Counted from the stretch's first letter, positions 38,641-51,612 are shown. The stretch: DNA of 64,000 nt from Aldrovandia affinis (GCA_029706075.1 JAINUG010000004.1:1032547-1096546), one strand, 5' to 3'. Notes: generated from the letters alone by a model not told the origin. A program made the numbers and translations.

Positions 38641-40780
38641 CCTAATCAGAAGCCTGAAAATGAAAAATGGTTTGATGAAGAATATTTAAAGATTAAGACA
38701 ATACCTAACCAAAACCACAAGCTGACTTAAAACAAACATTGTGAAATGCTGGAGGAATATAAATTAATTCTAAAAGAGAAAAAACAAGAGCATTACAACA
38801 AAACTCTTCAAGACATCGAAGAAACAATGAATCAAAACCAGTTCTGGGAAAGACAGAACAATCTACACACAAAACAAAACCAGGACCTAGCCATACAAAA
38901 CAGTGACCTTTGGAAAATACATTTTGAGAAGACCCCCGGGAGACCTTTCATCTGAACAGGAAAATATCCAAGAAAGACGAAAGATACTAGAATTAACAAC
39001 CAAAAACTATCAGAACCCGCTTGATTACCAAATTACCCTGAAATAACTATCAGATAAACTCCAAAGCCCCAAACCCAGGAAAGCCCTGACAGCATCAGGA
39101 CGGAATCAGGACGGAATCAGGACAGCATCAGGACGGAAATGCTTAAGCACAGCCCTCCGTACCTGCAGAAGGCCTTACTTAAACTGTTCAACCTTGTTCT
39201 AGAAGCTCACTGCTTCCCTGAAATCTGAAATTGGGGGCTTACATCCCCAATATATAAGAGTGGAGACCAATTTGACCCCAATAACTACTGAGGCACCTGT
39301 GTGAACAGTAATCTAGGGAAGGTCTTCTGCTGTATTTTCAATTCCTTTCCGAACACACTGTAAGAGTCAGATTGGCTTTCTACCAAATTTCAGCACTACT
39401 GATTGCATTTACACACCTTTGTTAATTAACATGTGCACCAAAAAAATAAAGGAAAAAATATTTGAATGCTTTATTGATTTTAAGAAAGCATTTGATTCTA
39501 TTTGGCATGAGGGCCTACACTGTAAAATGATCCAAAGTGGTGTGGGGGGTAAAGTGTATGACTTAATCAAATCTATATGCCTGCATAATACGGTATAAAA
39601 ATTGGTGACACAAGAACAAAATACTTCACTCAAGTGCATGGGGTGAGACAGGGCTGCAGTCCAGCATTGTTCAATATTTATATCAATGAGTTAATGGTGT
39701 TACTGGAACAATCTTCAGCTCCATGTAAATGGTTACATTTCTGCTGTATGGGATGACCTAGTGCTACTGTTGGCCACAGAACAGGGGTTACGGCAGCATT
39801 TGGATCTGCTAGAGCAATACTGTCAGAATTGGGCCCTGGCAGTACATTTTAAAAAGACAAAAATTATGATCTTCCAAAAGAAACCCAGATGTCAGGAAAG
39901 CAGACACCTCTTCCTTCTAGGCAACACCGCCCTAGATAACACATTAAGTGATGATTACCTTGGACTGAAAATCAGTGCCTCGGGGAACTTTGGTCTGGCA
40001 GTAAAAAACAAAGCCCATAGGGCTTTCTATGCAATCAAAGGAAAATTCTACAAAATAGACATCCCCATCAAAATCTGGTCCAAAATCAAACAGCATCATC
40101 CTGCCTACAGCACTACATGGAACTGAAGTATGGGGTCCACTACACACATCTAGTGTAGTCAGCAAGATTACCCTAGATGGGACAAGCACCCAATAGAAAT
40201 CCTGCATGCAGAATTCTGTTGAAACATTAAAAATACAAAGAAAAACACCAATGCATGCAAGACAGAATTATGCCAATTTCCATTATTAATAAATGTTAAC
40301 TCTTTCTGAACCTAATCCAGTAACAACTAACGTACAGCAGCTTCAGACCAACCACAAATCAAACCAAATAATAAACCAAATTATAAAACAAAGCAAAAAC
40401 TCCTATCTGGAACAATAAGAATGAGAAGAGACTATAAAAATGAGACTATAAATTGGCTGAGTATCTCTTCACCATCAATGATACAAAGCAGCGACAGATC
40501 TTTACCAGGTACAGCCTCATTGACCACAGTCTAGCCATTGAAAAAGGCAGACAAAAAAACATGGCTACCAAAAGAACAATGAATGTGTGGTCACTGTACG
40601 ACAGATGAGGTAGATTCAGAGGTACACTTCCTCCTATACTGTACTAAATTTTTTATGTCGTAAATTATTTGAATATCAGAACAAAACTCATGGCCAAATT
40701 TAAAAACATAATTCCCAATTTTCCTCATTTGGATGAAGGGGAGAAAATATCACTCCAGTACAGTACATGTGGAAAGCTGT
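38641..40780 (+). pseudogene. LINE reverse transcriptase relic, YADD frameshifted
   Basis: In order: a linker (KPENEKWFDEEYLKIK near 38660-38707), a helical region (EEYKLILKEKKQEHYNK), and RT motif A with its Asp intact (ECFIDFKKAFDSIWH at about 39464-39508). Then HGVRQGCSPALFNIYINEL (about 39638-39695) and the catalytic site at 39747-39757. There 'tatgggatgacc' lacks one base relative to a Tyr-Ala-Asp-Asp codon string, shifting the frame. QHLDLLEQYCQNWALAV follows, and a C-terminal zinc knuckle reads CGHCTTDEVDSEVHFLLYC at 40586-40642. Multiple stops, so inactive. Confidence 0.85.
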
Positions 40781-40800
40781 AAATAAATCCATAAATGTAT

Positions 40801-41091
40801 CAAAATGAAACTAGCCTGACAGTTTTGTACACTGATTCTCACTTAATTCTGATTCTCCCCAATTCAAACATATAGTCATATGAAGATATACTGTATATAC
40901 ATAATAGCAATTATGTTGATTTTGGCGATATACAAAACACGACATGACTTTAAATACCAGTTTTAAACAATCAAATGCCATTTACGTTTGTGTATGTGGT
41001 TTTATATTTATATTGTAAATACATATTGAATATACAATGAATAATATGATCATTAGAAATGTTGTTTCTTAGTTAAACATTTTCCTCAATG
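40801..41091. other. AT-rich spacer
   Basis: Nothing recognised. Confidence 0.4.
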
Positions 41092-41370
41092 TCAGTCCCC
41101 CCCTAGTAATGTGAGTTCGCTGCTGTAGTCCTGCGACCGGTAGTGACGAAGGCGAAATAACGCCTCCTCCGAGATGGCACTCGCCAAGCCGTCGACCATA
41201 ACCCGGTACTACAGGGCCACTCTTATGCGCAGCGAACCTGGGGCGGACAGCCAAACGCCGCCCCTGGTGGCACTCCTGGCCAGAGCCGACTCTGGCGAGA
41301 CAGGGAATTGAACCCCGGTCTCCGTGGCCAGCGTCGGATGTTGTAACCACTGGGCCATGCGGGAGGCCCT
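41092..41370 (-). mobile_element. tRNA-derived SINE (family S2), tail-truncated
   Basis: On the minus strand it starts with gcatggcccagtggttacaa (A box) and 'cggggttcaattccct' (B box). The body is shared with the copy at 22.6 kb (gccaccagggg, then ggctgtccgcc). The 'ttggtagccaa' tail is missing, so its end is truncated. Confidence 0.8.
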
Positions 41371-41670
41371 TAGTTAATTTTTATTTATTTACACAGGTAC
41401 TGCATCCACATGCAAATGCAAGGGATTAAAGGAAGAATTTACTAGGAAGATCTGTTTTCTCTTAAATATGGTAAACACAGGCCCCAGGTCCTTGTGTGTG
41501 GCAGAAACACTCGACCCCCCATCTCCTGTTAGCGGGATGAGAGGTGAGGATGTGATTGGATCGGAGCCAGCATTTCGAAAATCTCCTCGCACGTCCTAAT
41601 CCCTCCCTTCTCTCACTGCCACGCTCATGCAGAGGCGGCTCTGCGTACCTAGCAGATGTGTGAACAACCA
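41371..41670. other. Non-coding spacer
   Basis: Nothing recognised. Confidence 0.4.
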
Positions 41671-41671
41671 C

Positions 41672-41923
41672 TGTATTACCATGTCTGTACATGCTACAGC
41701 CCCACTGTATTACCATGTCTGTACATGCTACAGCCCCACTGCATTACCATGTCTGTACATGCTACAGCCCCACTGTATTACCATGTCTGTGCATGCTACA
41801 GCCCCACTGTATTACCATGTCTGTGCATGCTACAGCCCCACTGCATTACCATGTCTGTACATGCTACAGCCCCACTGCATTACCATGTCTGTACATGCTA
41901 CAACCCCACTGTATTATATTCAC
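41672..41923. repeat. 34 bp minisatellite, about 7 copies
   Basis: The unit is 'tgtattaccatgtctgtaca' plus 'tgctacagccccac', with C/T and A/G variants. Because 34 is not a multiple of 3 and no stop occurs in the unit, all three plus frames stay open, producing three overlapping false ORFs. Confidence 0.95.
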
Positions 41924-42114
41924 ACAGGGAGTAATTGCAGCTGCTATTTCCTTGGAACTAAAGAAAAACAAATATTCAAGATGAAAAAGGAGTCAAAAGA
42001 AAATAAATGGTGAATATTTGATTTATACACCCCCCCACCCTTTTTGGTGCATAGCCATTTAGTTATGTCGAATGTTACAACATAATATATATGCAATATA
42101 TATATTTCTATACG

Positions 42115-42799
<685 letters not shown>

Positions 42800-42892
42800 A
42801 CACATGCCAGAAAACTGTACACCCCACAGCACAACAGAGCTGCCAGAACCCTTAATTTACTCAAGTGTTTTCTTTATTTTGTCATTTACCTG
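42800..42892 (-). mobile_element. Tc1-type element fragment, copy F
   Basis: 'acagagctgccagaaccctt' and the terminus 'tgtcatttacctg' followed by TA match, in reverse orientation, the left end of the element at 57534. Only the terminal 90 bp or so remain. Confidence 0.68.
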
Positions 42893-43380
42893 TATATCTT
42901 TCTTATTAACGTCATCATCATCAATACAATGTCCTTGGCAGAAGCATTTGAGTTACATTTCTACATCTTACCGAATCAAATCCTCAGAGAAATGTTTAAA
43001 TAGGTACTTGCTCCAAATATCACCTTTGTGAAAACAACAAGAGCAAAAAATTAGATGTTTTCACTGCCTTCTTTTTCCATGCGACTCTTTTTCCAGGAGA
43101 CTGTTCTCTCGACTGAGGCAGAAGCACACAGAGCTGGCTGGGTGGGACAGAGGCTTCTCTGCACATTTTGTTCAGCAGACATTTCCTCTGATGGATCACA
43201 AGCTGGCGAGTTAAAACAGAGGAGTTAAAACATTATTCATGCAAGTGCGGGCTCCATTTGCATTTCATTAACATGTGGATAATGAGAGAGTAATGCACAC
43301 AACCCTGATCTGTTCATAAACTGTGGAGCGAAAGGTTTCCCACCTGAACACTCAAGCACATGTACTGTAGAGGCAGACAA
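42893..43380. other. Non-coding spacer
   Basis: Nothing recognised. Confidence 0.4.
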
Positions 43381-43383
43381 CAC

Positions 43384-43903
43384 TCCCCCTGCACACACAC
43401 CCATGCACGCACACACACACCCACACACGCACGCACACACACACACACACACACACCCATGCCCACACACACACATCCACACACACCCACACAAACACAT
43501 CCACAAACACCCATGCACGCACGCACCCATGCACACACACACACACATACACACCCACATACACCCATGCATCGCACAAGTACCCACTCGCACAAACACA
43601 CCATAACACATCCACAACCGCACACGCACACACATACATGCCCAAAAACATCCGCACCCACGCACGCATGCACATACATGCACGTACACATGCACGTACA
43701 CATGCACACACACAAACAAACACACTCAAACACATCTACGCCCACACACACATCCACACCCACACTCACACCCACACCCACATACATACGCATACACACA
43801 CACGCACACAAACACATTTACGCACACATACATTCACACGCACATGCACGCGCACACACACACACACTCACACTCACAGTCACACTGACGCACACATACA
43901 CAG
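43384..43903. repeat. Degenerate CA-rich array, 0.5 kb
   Basis: Purine-pyrimidine alternating DNA built from CA with frequent CG, TG, CCC and AAA interruptions (acacacccatgcacgcacgc-like). Six overlapping His-Thr or Cys-Val ORFs, up to 200 codons, are composition artefacts. Confidence 0.92.
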
Positions 43904-44615
43904 TCTGCTTAAACGATTTACCCATTAGTTCAGCTAGAAAGAGGCATATTTTTCATGCATAAACTCAGATTGATTTTCTTAACGGAGACCAACCAATTAA
44001 ATTAATGAATGAATTAAGATGCAGAAGGCCCTTTCCCGACCTGAGCCTCATGATGTGTGCAGTGCCAGTAAGAAACTGGTACAAGATCAGTAGAGGGAAA
44101 AAAAAGTTTAAAACTTTCAAAATCCCCAGACACCAACGCTTGCTGTTGACTCATTTCTTTACATAACCACAAGCAAGCCATCTCTGATGGGCCCTTGCAT
44201 CTCACGATGCTGGGCTAACACCTGTCCTTCCCTCTCTCTGAACATTTGTTCACCTTTCAGGACCTGGCCAACCTTGTCTGGTCTCTTGTTGAGACCAGAC
44301 AAAGGACGAACATCTATGATCACCGGAGGCCATCGATCGAATGTGTTTACAGGAAAAAGAACTAAACAAAACAGCGATACAAAAGCGAAAGGTCACCTGC
44401 ATGCTGGATGTTTGTGCTCGATGGCAAGTATGTACGTGTGCACTGGTGCACTTGCCACGGTCGTACCAGACGAACACTGCCGGACCGATTCTGGCCCTCT
44501 TAAATTCAGAGCTTCTAAACTCTGCAATCCACACTGTCAAGGAACTTTACAGCACTTAAGTCTACCTTAAACCTTACGGGGAATATTCAATTTCTAGCAG
44601 GGGTCCAGTCAACCT
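43904..44615. other. Non-coding stretch
   Basis: Nothing recognised; ORFs near 44187-44570 on both strands lack domains. Confidence 0.4.
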
Positions 44616-45848
44616 GGGCCGGTCTGTATCAAATATCTTACGACACCTCCTAAGAGCTTACTTAGGAGTGAAATCACTCTTTGCTTAAAGTGGTCGGTAA
44701 AAAGTAGTTATCAAGCAGCTCACACTTTCTCTTTGGGAAGTCTTCAAATATTCTCAAGAGTAGCTCAAGAGTAGTAGTGTGTTTTTTGCGACAATCACGG
44801 GTGCCGCAAATGAAAAGATTAAGATGAGGTCATCAATCGCCAAAATTGCAAAGAGGAATAACCAATCTGCCTTAGGAAAGTCTGTATTCTTTGATGGTCA
44901 ACACAAGTTTCCAATAAAGTTAAACAGACCCTCATTATAAAACATGCCTTGTTGGCTAATGTTAGACAGCGTTGCCAAGCGTCCGCAAATTTACGGACAG
45001 TCCGTAAAAAGATATCTTAATTTCACCTGATCCGTAAATCCATAAAAAAGTTTGTCTATCCACAAAAATGTCCTGTGATAGAAATGTCTCTCCGCAGTAG
45101 TAAATAACTGCTGCATAGAGGCTTTTCGATCACTCTCTTCGTTGCTCAATTTCTGACTGCTGTCAAACTTTCCTCGTAGTTACGAACATTTTTTTCAACT
45201 AAAGTTTGATGAAGAGCATGAATAGGTCAATGTGCCAGAATGTATTGACTTAAAACAACAATCAAAGACAGCCAAAGCCTCTGACCCACTAAATAAATTA
45301 TAAATGGTGCAAATATTACAATGCGCGACCACAAAAGCCAGCAGGGCACCTCTGCACCATTGGTTGAATATAATTTATTTATTTTCAAATGATTTTGACT
45401 ATTGAGCTACAATTATTTTATTGTAGTTATAATTTATATTCAAGTGGAGGTACTGCGCCTAAACCTTTAAGTGCATTGTTAAAATAACGTACATATCTGC
45501 CGTAACTGCACTACTTCTCAAAGTTGCTGGCGATATTACATCCTGCACAAGATCAGTGACAAAGATGATTCCCAGATGATCTCAGCGATAATGTTTGATT
45601 AACTGTGCATCATCAAACATTTCTAAAATATTCTTTCCGTCTTGAAGGGGCGCGCATGTCTCTGTCTTTGCAACTGTGCCATCTTGCCTATTCCTAGCTG
45701 AGTTAAGAGAGCTCCTGAGGTCTCTTAAATACCTGACAGTTTAAGAGTCCAGAGAAATTAGATAAATCACTTTTATTCTTAAATTTTAGTGTAGGAGTAA
45801 AAGTCACCAATTCTTACACTTTGAGTGGTTTGATACATACGACTCCAG
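44616..45848 (-). mobile_element. PIF/Harbinger-like element, copy 3 (different subfamily)
   Basis: The left end gggccggtctgtatcaaata and the complement of the right end (cctggagtcgtatgtatcaa) are imperfect inverted repeats. On the minus strand it contains a better-preserved Harbinger N-terminus than copies 1 and 2. At about 44970-45080 a different motif (cgtccgcaaatttacggaca) suggests a nested insertion. No catalytic domain. Confidence 0.7.
45474..45682 (-). pseudogene. Harbinger (HARBI1-like) transposase N-terminal fragment
   Basis: On the minus strand it begins MAQLQRQRHARPFKTERIF, then has a TAG and a small deletion. It resumes as MFDDAQLIKHYR, a TGA, then HLGIIFVTDLVQDVISPA and TLRSSAVTADMYVILTM. 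This pattern (basic N-terminus, DD-x-x-LI-x-x-YR, IIFVTDLV, S-P-x-T-x-R-x-x-A) matches Harbinger nucleases as I know the family. The sequence then diverges and the DDE region is absent. At least two stops, so it is inactive. Confidence 0.75.
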
Positions 45849-46258
45849 GTCTTCTACATTCAGTTTAATTGCCATATGGTTTAGGAGACAAGAAGCTGAC
45901 AGCAGAGCTATGTGCTACCTGCTGGGTTTTCAGTGAACGGCTTTACCTCACGGCAGTCAGGAGAAAGAGATCATTCGCTGAACAGATTTAGGCACTGACA
46001 AAACAAAGAAAATAAACAAACACAAATCTAGCAAAAGGTTTTTAAGATTATTTTCTTTGCATGTCTAGATTTAGTGTTTAACCAATCTGTCAGTGCAGGA
46101 AATAATATCCAAACCTTAAGCTGAATTAATATTTTGGCCAGGACCTTGAGAGGTCCCTGGGTGGATGCAAGCTGAGAACAGTGTATAGGCTTACTGCAGA
46201 ATCCATAATGAACCTGTTTGTATCGGGGGTTCCTCAACTTTCTAGGGATGTTAATTTT
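45849..46258. other. Non-coding spacer
   Basis: Nothing recognised. Confidence 0.4.
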
Positions 46259-46460
46259 ATTAGGTGGGTGAGTGAATGTGTGAGTGTGCAAGCGAGAGAT
46301 GGCGTGAGTGAGTGACAGAATGAGAAAAAAAAGAGTGAGCAAGTGAGTTATGGGGTGAATAAATGAGTGAGTGACAGAGTGTGTGAGCAAGGGATGGAGT
46401 GAATGAATGAGTGAGTGAGTGAGCGACTAAGTAAGAGAGTGAGTAAGTGAGTGTGGGAAG
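46259..46460. repeat. GAGT-rich imperfect array
   Basis: Repeated gtgagtgagtgaatgagtg-type sequence. It produces antisense Ser-Leu-Thr-His ORFs that are not genes. The same motif forms an array at 60 kb. Confidence 0.85.
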
Positions 46461-46465
46461 AAAAG

Positions 46466-46655
46466 GGCAGCAGCAAGGTATAATAGTTAATGGAACTGGG
46501 CTTGTAATGTCAGGGCTGCAGGCTGCACCCTTGAGCAAGGTACTTAACCTGAATTGATTCAGGAAAAAATATCCAGCCGTGTAAATGGATTGTATGCAAA
46601 GAAATTCAAAGTGTAAGTCGCTCTCGATACGAGCGTCTGCTAAACGCCTGCAATC
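46466..46655 (+). mobile_element. tRNA-SINE with L2 tail (family S1), copy 2
   Basis: Matches 18205-18445: gcagcaaggtataatagtta head, 'aactgggcttgtaa', 'cccttgagcaaggtacttaa', then the tail 'agtcgctctcgatacgagcg'. The B box is mostly deleted, so it is not transcribable as a SINE. Confidence 0.8.
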
Positions 46656-49551
46656 TAATGGACAAAAGAGAGAATCTAAAGGGCTCTGCTGGTGCTCGTG
46701 CATGAGGAGCCATCTGCGGTGGGCATGGAGGCCAGCCGCATGAGTAACGGCGCAGCTGTTCCCTCGGCCCATCCAGGCGGAGAACTATTTAAATCTCCAT
46801 CTATTAGTCTCCAGGGTCAGCGCTGCTCTCGAGCCTGCCTGACCCCCCCACGGAGCCCCCCACGCTGCTCTCAGAGTTAATCTATCAGCGCAAAGCCTCC
46901 ACTACGACCTTACGCATTAACCTCTGCAGCGATCCCATGTAAACGACCTCATGATATCTAATACCAAAAGGAGCTTTATATCCCACAATCGTTTTTTATT
47001 ATTTCATTTTTAAGGATTAGCATGATGTCATGTGATCCCGCATCCGGCAGAGTAAACCGTACACCCACTGGAGACCACGGGCGTGCGGTCGCGAGAGAAC
47101 CGGACACCTTGCCCAAAGTCAGTGAACATCCAGAACATCCAGAACATGCCGAACGGCTCAAGCACCAGGATACGTTGCAGGGCATCTGATGTCCCTGTGT
47201 GCTCATGGCAAGTGATCGCCTAGTGCCAGCAGATCCGTGAATCGTTAGCGGCATCGATGCACCAAAAGGCCCGGCAGTGATGTCACTACAGTTTTTTTCC
47301 GTAAAAGGAAAGCTGGCATTTTATTTTTTCATCTATTTCATCTTGTATGTCCTTTGTGTGAATTCTTTTTGGTGGCGCCTTGATCCGACTACTCCTCCTC
47401 CATGATTGATTCCTCCTCAGTTACAGCACAGGACAAAAGCGAGTTTCTGTGCTGGTTTTGTTGTGTAATTATAAAGAAAGGACCTTTTCCCAGTCTATGC
47501 CATGAGCAATGTGCAATTCTTGGCTTCCTGCAGCTTTGTATTTGTATTCATACCTCTCAGCATGGGTGAACTGTGGTGCAGGTGGGTGAACCTAAAGGGT
47601 GTATGGGAGCTCCATTAACACAAAGGTGTCTCATGTCGAGGGCCCAAGGGATTGATTAGCTGCTGTCTCTCCACATGTCACGTTTTTCTCTCCCCAAAAC
47701 ATGGCTTCCTTTAAATACATTCCCAATATGACATCGGCGGTCAAAGAGCGTGTGTAAAAATAAGGAACTTTCTTCTCACACTCTCTTAAACTTGTTATTC
47801 TGCTCCACAGATCCAGGCGGTGCTTATTTAGCAGGTAGCTAAGAGTATTCTGGAACTGGGCCAAGAGTTTATAGCTGTGAGAAAAGTGAAATACAATGTC
47901 AGAAAGGCTTATAAAGCCCTTACCTTCTCAAAACAGTGAAAGAACACAGTCGCTAATCCCCATGCTTTCAAACGGAGACCTTCATTAAGCACCTACTTGA
48001 GTAATATTAGGAAGATTCCGTGGGTCTTACAGTGACAGCTGCACTCGAGTCTGGCCCTGAATAGCCTCCATGAATGCATGATGAAGATAGAGGCTCTTTA
48101 CTGAATTTTGTTGATGTAGTCAAATGAGTTGATGTATATTGACTTGAGTTGGGGGCGTCAACTGCTGGAAAAGCGACTCGCTGTTCTTTGTTTGGGTTGG
48201 CTTTTTTTATAGATTGTTTAGAGATCAATAAAAATACAATTTACAACGGGAGGTACATTTTCAGAAGATGAATCATATTTCGTTCGAATATTTTAATCGT
48301 TTATTTTAAATATAAAGACCTCAAACATGCAGGAAGATCTTCACAAACAAGTTTAAACGTGTTCAAACTACACAACTGTATCCAGGTATAAAAGTTTGTT
48401 TCAGAGAGCTGCCTATTTGTAATACTCCAGGATGATTCTTAACTCATACCCCTGGAACAGCCCTGTTTTTTAAATACGGAACTCGAACCCGGTGTTGTTA
48501 GACATGACATGAAGCAGAGTGCCGGCAACCCCTCAGCCGATCGAATTCCATGTCGATTTTATAAAATCGATCCATCCAGAGATATCCACATAAAAGGAAG
48601 ACAAGATCATTTTCAGCTAACAAACTGCAAGGTGTATTCTTCTACTACCAAAGTTATCCGGTCACTATGCAAAGAGAGTTACATTTCTGAACTGAGGGTT
48701 TAAGCTTATCCATTTTGCCATTTGTTGTTGTTTTGATGTGAACAGCAATTTTATTCTCTGCGAGCCCATAATGGGGGGGGTGGTAATCGCCAAGGTCAAA
48801 ATTTGAAGACGCCCATTTGGGAATTTATTAACACTATCAATACAAGAATTTTGACACCAAAACTAACTCTGAAAAATAACCCCCCACCCCTTCAAATTTA
48901 AAAAATAACACCAAAAAAAATAGTTTTCAGGCTATTCCGCCATTTGTATGCCCTCACTAGTCTTGTTGTCTGCTAATACTAGTGTATAAAGACTTTCAAT
49001 TCATTTGGAATACTTTGTTATCCATCAATAACACTTTTATTTCAAATTGAAACAATTCATTATTCATTATTATTCAGTCACAGTGGCATGGAAAGAACTT
49101 AAGAAGATGCCAGCCTGTCAAGGCTTTGCTGGAAATTTCTCATTTTTATTCCAGTGTGATTCTTAAGAAGATGCCAGCTCAGGTCAAATACTTACTTTGA
49201 AAATTGTTGAAATTGTTCCAGAAGAGAGAGCCAGGGGCTCAGTGGGAGAGAGCCATCTTGTTTGCACTTGGCATGTGGTATGTCTTACAGTGTTAAGTTT
49301 TTCCCGCTGCAAAAGTCTGGGGTGTTGGAATTCTGCAATGTTAGAGTCTGGGGTTTTACAACAGTGGAATATTGCATATAATGCGATTTCCCACTTCCCA
49401 CTTCCTATGCAAAATATCTCCCAAATGACGCAATGCATCATCACTGAAATGGGTGTAATCATATTCCAAAATTTTGTTTTTCATCCCCATTACCACCCCC
49501 CTCTACCCATAAGCACAACACCGGATGGGCCACTTTGAGGCCCAAGGGCGT
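46656..49551. other. Non-coding stretch
   Basis: No gene recognised. 'acttaagaagatgccagc' near 49099 recurs as 'tcttaagaagatgccagc' near 49161. C-runs and G-runs near 48770-48895. Small ORFs only. Confidence 0.4.
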
Positions 49552-49700
49552 AACCACTTATTCAATATTGGGGGGACTTAATGAATGGGAATGTTGTACA
49601 TCAATTGTACAATAAAAAAAATAAAAAAAATGCCTGCTTTGAATATTGTGGGGGACATGTGTTGTTGTCCCCCATCCCCCACCCGTTACGCCTATGATAT
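49552..49700 (+). repeat. MITE-like repeat, copy 1
   Basis: It starts with 'gggcgtaaccacttattcaa' and ends with 'cccgttacgcctat', giving a short imperfect inverted end (gcgtaac/gttacgc). It contains 'tgaatattgtgggggacatg'. A relative lies at 51613-51790. Confidence 0.6.
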
Positions 49701-49975
49701 GGACACTGAATCGAGGCAGCTGAATGAGATTTTAAAAGTCTCCGTTTTTGTCACGATTGACGGCTTACTGAGGCGAAATTATATTCAAATGACATGCAAA
49801 CATTATACTTAGCCTTGCTTTATCATGAAACATCGGCACCATCAGGGGGTCTGGTTGACCAGTCAGCATCCAGGAGCAGAACTATCTGCTTTTATAATTG
49901 CCATCGGTCTATTCGTGTTTGGGCAGACAACAGCAGGCCAGTGACACATGTTTTATAAATGAAGAACACAGCCCA

Positions 49976-50060
49976 TTTCCCCTGTATCGGATGACTCTTC
50001 ACAAAAGCCATTGGATTTCCCCTGTATCGGCTCACTCTTTACAAAAGCCATTGGATTTCC
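49976..50060. repeat. Tandem duplication of about 42 bp
   Basis: 'tttcccctgtatcgg' followed by 'acaaaagccattggattt' occurs twice in succession. Confidence 0.85.
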
Positions 50061-51612
50061 AGGAAATCAACACATTCCATTTGGTCTTCATCAAGACTAT
50101 CATGCTTACAGTACCGAATCATTAAAGAGGCAATGAACACATCGTGTAAATGGGTCAGGATGGTAATCACAAACGACTCCCTTAAGTTCCTCCCCTCCTT
50201 AGTTTTCCGCACCGTTGCGTTATTTCCCAATTATCTCGGCTCGTGCCTGACAGTGCAGTCGGACGTTTTAAACTCGTCCTCCGGGCGAAACTCAAAACAC
50301 AGTTAATTTCCTTGTTGCCATGCCGTCTACTGCCATGGTCGTCCACTGGAAAGAAAACGGCTGCATCCTTTTGCAACCCCCCACCCCGACGTCTTACACC
50401 GAGTCCCGGGGTTAGCCGCCACATCAAAGGGTTTCATTAGCGAGTTCCTCCACATTAGCCCAACCATTCGAGATGGCAGGTCAATCCATTAACGGCGATT
50501 TCCACGGCTACATCTGCTTAATTATTGCTAATCATTTCTTTATTTCCTGTACGGCCTCTCACCCAGTACAACGAGTTGGAGAGTGCACCTTGATTACCTT
50601 ACCCGAGATGGGTAAGCGAACGTGCATGACAAAACCATACTCCAGAATATCGTGCACTTGCAATATTTGCACTTTAAACACCACAGTAGATATTTTGAAT
50701 GGACATTTTCTGAGGGGTCAGTCTCTAATGAGAAATGAAGTATGATCTGTAGAGCTCCTATTTAACATGTGCAGAGGATAGTACAGCAAATCAGAGGGAG
50801 AAAAAGTCAGATTGATTACCTACTTGTGTTTCTGGAGCGAGGGGGGGTGGGGTGGTAACCGCACTGAATTTAATTGCTGCTGCACACTTTGAGCTTGTTC
50901 GATGCTTTACACTTTACTCTCCACTGTTGACAAAGTAGGTAATTAGAAAAGTACACTCTGTAAAGAACTCGCGCTCATTCTCTCTCCTTCCCGTCCCTCT
51001 CTGCATCGCTCCCTCCATTTCTCTCTCTCTCTCTCTTTCTATCTCATTCTCATTCTCTCTCCGTCTCGACCCTCCTTCCATCCCTTCCTCCATTGATCTC
51101 TCTCACTCTCATCCCCTCTCCGCCGTCTCATCCCTCCCTTCATCCCTCCCTCCATTTCTCTCTTTCTCTCTCCGCCGTCTCATCCCTCCCTTCACCCCTC
51201 CCTCCATTTCTGTCTCTCTCTGTGTCTGCCTCACAATGGAGCCCTCGTATAAACCTCACTTTAAGCATCGTCTTGCACCTTGGTGACTCACAGCTGCACT
51301 TGCGCTTGTGCCAATGAGAGGAGGATATACGCTGAACTCGCTCCAGCCATGGCGCCCCCCCCAACCCCCTCCAGCCCAGGGAGGCGATAAACACCAGCAA
51401 ATAATACAAATTAATGTCTTTCTTTATCTCGGGAGGTAAATTTCCTCAGTCCTGCATGTACTGAGGGAGATCTCTGGAGCAATGATGTTTCAGCTATCTG
51501 TCTGTAGCACATGCACACCCCACTCCCATCCTGTAATGACAATTTCTTGCACAAGAATCGGGCAAAAATCAATGCAAGTTGCCTTCATTGGGCAGTACAT
51601 AACTTGTGGGTT
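50061..51612. other. Non-coding stretch with a pyrimidine-rich block
   Basis: Segment 50400-50620 is repeat-free with TAATTA cores and some CpG, a plausible regulatory block. 50998-51235 is a degenerate TC/CCT array (catccctccctccatttctc-like). No gene recognised. Confidence 0.45.

Larger units (their letters stand above)
37860..40800 (+). mobile_element. Non-LTR retrotransposon (LINE) relic
   Basis: An element in the plus orientation that can be followed by protein fragments from N- to C-terminus: a coiled-coil/low-complexity region, an IHTGTND esterase-like motif, a linker, RT and a C-terminal zinc knuckle. It matches a LINE type common in teleost genomes; the clade is left open. The endonuclease region is missing between about 38630 and 38660, and frames are broken throughout. 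No clear poly-A or tail repeat was seen, so the 3' end is approximate. Confidence 0.82.

Noticed and set aside
41672-41923. CRISPR-like array
   Set aside because: The copies are directly adjacent with no unique spacers, and the DNA is eukaryotic; it is a minisatellite.
41627-42013. Three overlapping ORFs with a repeated YYHVCTCYSPT motif
   Set aside because: 34 bp minisatellite open in all frames; the same cyclic peptide appears in each.
43237-43962. Overlapping Cys-Val and His-Thr ORFs up to 200 codons
   Set aside because: They translate the degenerate CA array in several frames; composition artefacts.
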